NCBI GenBank assembly: GCA_964582785.1
Contig: CAZOTT010000136.1
Span: forward strand, 1 to 6,670
Length of the DNA stretch: 6,670 bases
Direction: 5' to 3'
From: JAMOQA01 sp964582785
Lineage (GTDB): Bacteria > Acidobacteriota > Polarisedimenticolia > J045
In this document: piece after piece, positions 5,101-6,670 of the stretch
How the letters are laid out: every line of letters starts with the position of its first letter
How positions within the stretch are numbered: position 1 is the stretch's first letter
The notes under the pieces: generated by a model
The model's input: the letters and a program-made list of their open reading frames with translations, nothing else
The model's database searches: none
Told to the model about the DNA's origin: nothing
Program-made: the position numbers and the translations under genes

Positions 5101-6670
5101 TTCCCCCGGGGATCCCAGATCACGGTCCCGTCCAGGTCGGTGTCCGGCTCGAGGCCCAGGGTCTTCAGCACCGATGGGGCGATGTCCGCGATCGAGGGAT
5201 GGTCCGTGCGCAGGGGGCGGTTGACGAGGAGGATCCCCCGGACCTCCTCCGGCTCGAGGGAACAGTGGTCCCCCGACCAGACCCGGTCGTTGTCCTCGAA
5301 GACCTTCGTCGAGATGCCGCCGAGGGTGTCCTGCCACGAGACCCGGTAGTTCCGGATGTTCGCCGCGCGCAGGTCCGGGATCTTCTCCGGGTCGTAGTCG
5401 TGGTAGATCTCGTCCCGGGTGTAGACCCGGTAGACCGGGTGGAGCCCGGTCGCCGGGTCGACCTCCGCCTCGAGGCCCTCCTTGATCTCCCGGACGAGCT
5501 GCTCGTACTCCTTCCCGGGCATGACGATCCCCTGCGGCTCCCGGCCGACCAGGTTGATGTAGATCGAGCCGAGCCCCATCGCCCACGCCTTCGTCCGGGA
5601 CCAGTCGATCCCGGAAAACACGTTGACGTCGGTCAGGTCCCGGTCGAAGAGCTGTTCCAGGTTGCGCGTCCCCACGTCCCCCTTGAGGGCCAGGTAACCG
5701 TGCTTGTAGAGCCAGGTGTTGTAGTTGATCTGGCGCCGGAACGACGAGAAGCCGTGGTCGGAAAGGACGAGGAACAGGGTGTCGGGGCCGATCTTCTCCA
5801 TCGCCTCCCCCACGATCTCGTCCATCGTCCGGTACACCTCCCGCATCGCCGCCTCGTACTTCGGCGCCCTGCGCGGGTCATAGAGCGGGTGCTGCGGGTC
5901 CAGCTCGTGCCAGAACATGTGCCCCGCCCGGTCGGTGAAGTAGTAGATCTGCACGTACATGTCGAGATCGGGGTCCGCGAGGGTCGCGTTCATGATCCGC
6001 CGGAAGCCGGCGACCGTCTTCTTCATGTCCTCGATGAACAGGTCGACGCCCCCGACCCCGGAAGGATACGACCAGGTGTCGATCGCCCAGCCGATCGTCT
6101 TGAACAGGCCGAGCCGCCGCGCGAGCCGCTCCGCCCAGTCGGGGGGCCAGGAGAAGATCACGGGGTGGCAGGAGGGATGGAAGTTGATCGGCGAGAAGTA
6201 CAGCTCGACCTCGGGGTCGAGGGAGATCAGCTTGAACCGCCCCATCCCCCGCATCGGCTGGAGCCAGTCGACCAGCCAGTTCAGCGGAAAGTCGACGACG
6301 ACCCAGTCCGACCATTCCCCCGGCCGCAGCGTGCCCTTCCGCCCGGAGACCTCCCATTCCAGGTGATCGTCGAACACGTTGAGCCGGACCTTCGCGACGA
6401 GCTGCCGGGGGTAACCCTCCCGCTCGAGGGCCGCGGAGAGTTCCTTTTCCCGCCGCTTCCGCTCGGCGGCGGGCAGTCCCTCCCGGCGCCACCGCTCCCG
6501 CTCCCGCTGGAGGAGGAAGACATGGAACGGGTAGTTGATCGGCCCGATCAGGCGGGTCTCCATCGGGCCCCGGCGGGCCGGCAGCCGGGTCAGTTCCAGG
6601 CTGAACTGGTTGTTCCCCGCGTCGAAGTCCGGGTCGGACGTGAAGTACGTCGGCGTTCCCACCCGGCCCC
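5097..6670 (-). CDS. AlkP-superfamily phosphohydrolase/phosphomutase-like protein (N-terminus cut by window edge)
   Basis: This is a metal-dependent alkaline phosphatase-superfamily enzyme, closest in pattern to the uncharacterised COG3379 'predicted phosphohydrolase or phosphomutase' group; its substrate is unknown. About 523 residues are visible and the frame is open to the right edge. Numbering from the GTG at 6662, the metal-site residues are Asp244 and His248 in FTDRAGH, Asp302-His303 in LSDHGFSS, and His466 in SGDHCS, followed by VRGILL. Other family-like segments are GEWSDWV (115-121), LYFSPIN (154-160), FWHELD (250-255) and GLGSIYIN (363-370). The first metal ligand and the nucleophilic Thr/Ser of the superfamily lie in the missing N-terminus, so the GTG at 6662 is almost certainly internal; any signal peptide would also be outside. 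The gene overlaps envC by 4 bases and should share its transcript. Alternatives in the same superfamily are type I phosphodiesterase or phosphopentomutase-like enzymes. Confidence 0.85.
   Translation of the reverse strand, partial: GRVGTPTYFTSDPDFDAGNNQFSLELTRLPARRGPMETRLIGPINYPFHVFLLQRERERWRREGLPAAERKRREKELSAALEREGYPRQLVAKVRLNVFDDHLEWEVSGRKGTLRPGEWSDWVVVDFPLNWLVDWLQPMRGMGRFKLISLDPEVELYFSPINFHPSCHPVIFSWPPDWAERLARRLGLFKTIGWAIDTWSYPSGVGGVDLFIEDMKKTVAGFRRIMNATLADPDLDMYVQIYYFTDRAGHMFWHELDPQHPLYDPRRAPKYEAAMREVYRTMDEIVGEAMEKIGPDTLFLVLSDHGFSSFRRQINYNTWLYKHGYLALKGDVGTRNLEQLFDRDLTDVNVFSGIDWSRTKAWAMGLGSIYINLVGREPQGIVMPGKEYEQLVREIKEGLEAEVDPATGLHPVYRVYTRDEIYHDYDPEKIPDLRAANIRNYRVSWQDTLGGISTKVFEDNDRVWSGDHCSLEPEEVRGILLVNRPLRTDHPSIADIAPSVLKTLGLEPDTDLDGTVIWDPRGK

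Noticed and set aside
4117..5349. Plus-strand 410-codon open frame opposite envC and the AlkP-like gene
   Set aside because: It is antisense to two genes with recognisable motifs, has no domain of its own and has the biased composition of a shadow frame.
5101..5586. Extension of the EnvC-like protein upstream to 5586
   Set aside because: That stretch is an out-of-frame reading of the AlkP-like gene. The GTG at 5100 gives a clean signal peptide, which an extension would bury.
6660..6662. GTG at 6662 as the real start of the AlkP-like gene
   Set aside because: The frame is open to the window edge, and the first metal ligand and nucleophile of the superfamily are missing, so the true start lies outside.

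Overview
This is a very GC-rich bacterial chromosomal segment with dense coding and strong G/C bias at third codon positions. It holds five protein genes and no RNA genes, transposases, CRISPR arrays or phage genes that I could see. An EnvC-type amidase activator with a signal peptide points to a cell with a periplasm, so probably a diderm. The phylum cannot be fixed from this window; a GC-rich lineage such as Acidobacteriota, Gemmatimonadota or a deltaproteobacterial-type group would fit, but that is a guess.

Layout. Positions 1-2015 (minus strand) carry recG, the branch-migration helicase; its last few dozen residues lie beyond the left edge. A 199-base divergent spacer (2016-2214) holds a candidate extended -10 promoter for recG, a perfect 8-bp hairpin, a tandem 9-bp repeat and a possible leaderless promoter for the next gene. 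On the plus strand follow a small HAD-superfamily protein (2215-2940) and thioredoxin reductase trxB (3000-3932). The HAD protein keeps the nucleophile Asp but appears to have lost every other classical catalytic residue. trxB ends 13 bases from the stop of a convergent minus-strand pair. That pair is an AlkP-superfamily phosphohydrolase/phosphomutase-like gene (stop at 5097, N-terminus beyond the right edge) and an envC-like gene (5100-3946), joined by a 4-base stop/start overlap.

How they work together. These look like three transcription units: recG alone (DNA repair and replication-fork processing), HAD plus trxB (cytosolic; trxB feeds the thioredoxin system), and the AlkP-like/envC pair (cell-envelope work, translationally coupled). 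recG and trxB are housekeeping genes. The parts worth a second look are the apparently catalytically stripped HAD protein, the coupling of an AlkP-superfamily enzyme to an EnvC-type activator, and the degenerate metal site of that activator. I found no evidence for a new defence, mobile or biosynthetic system.
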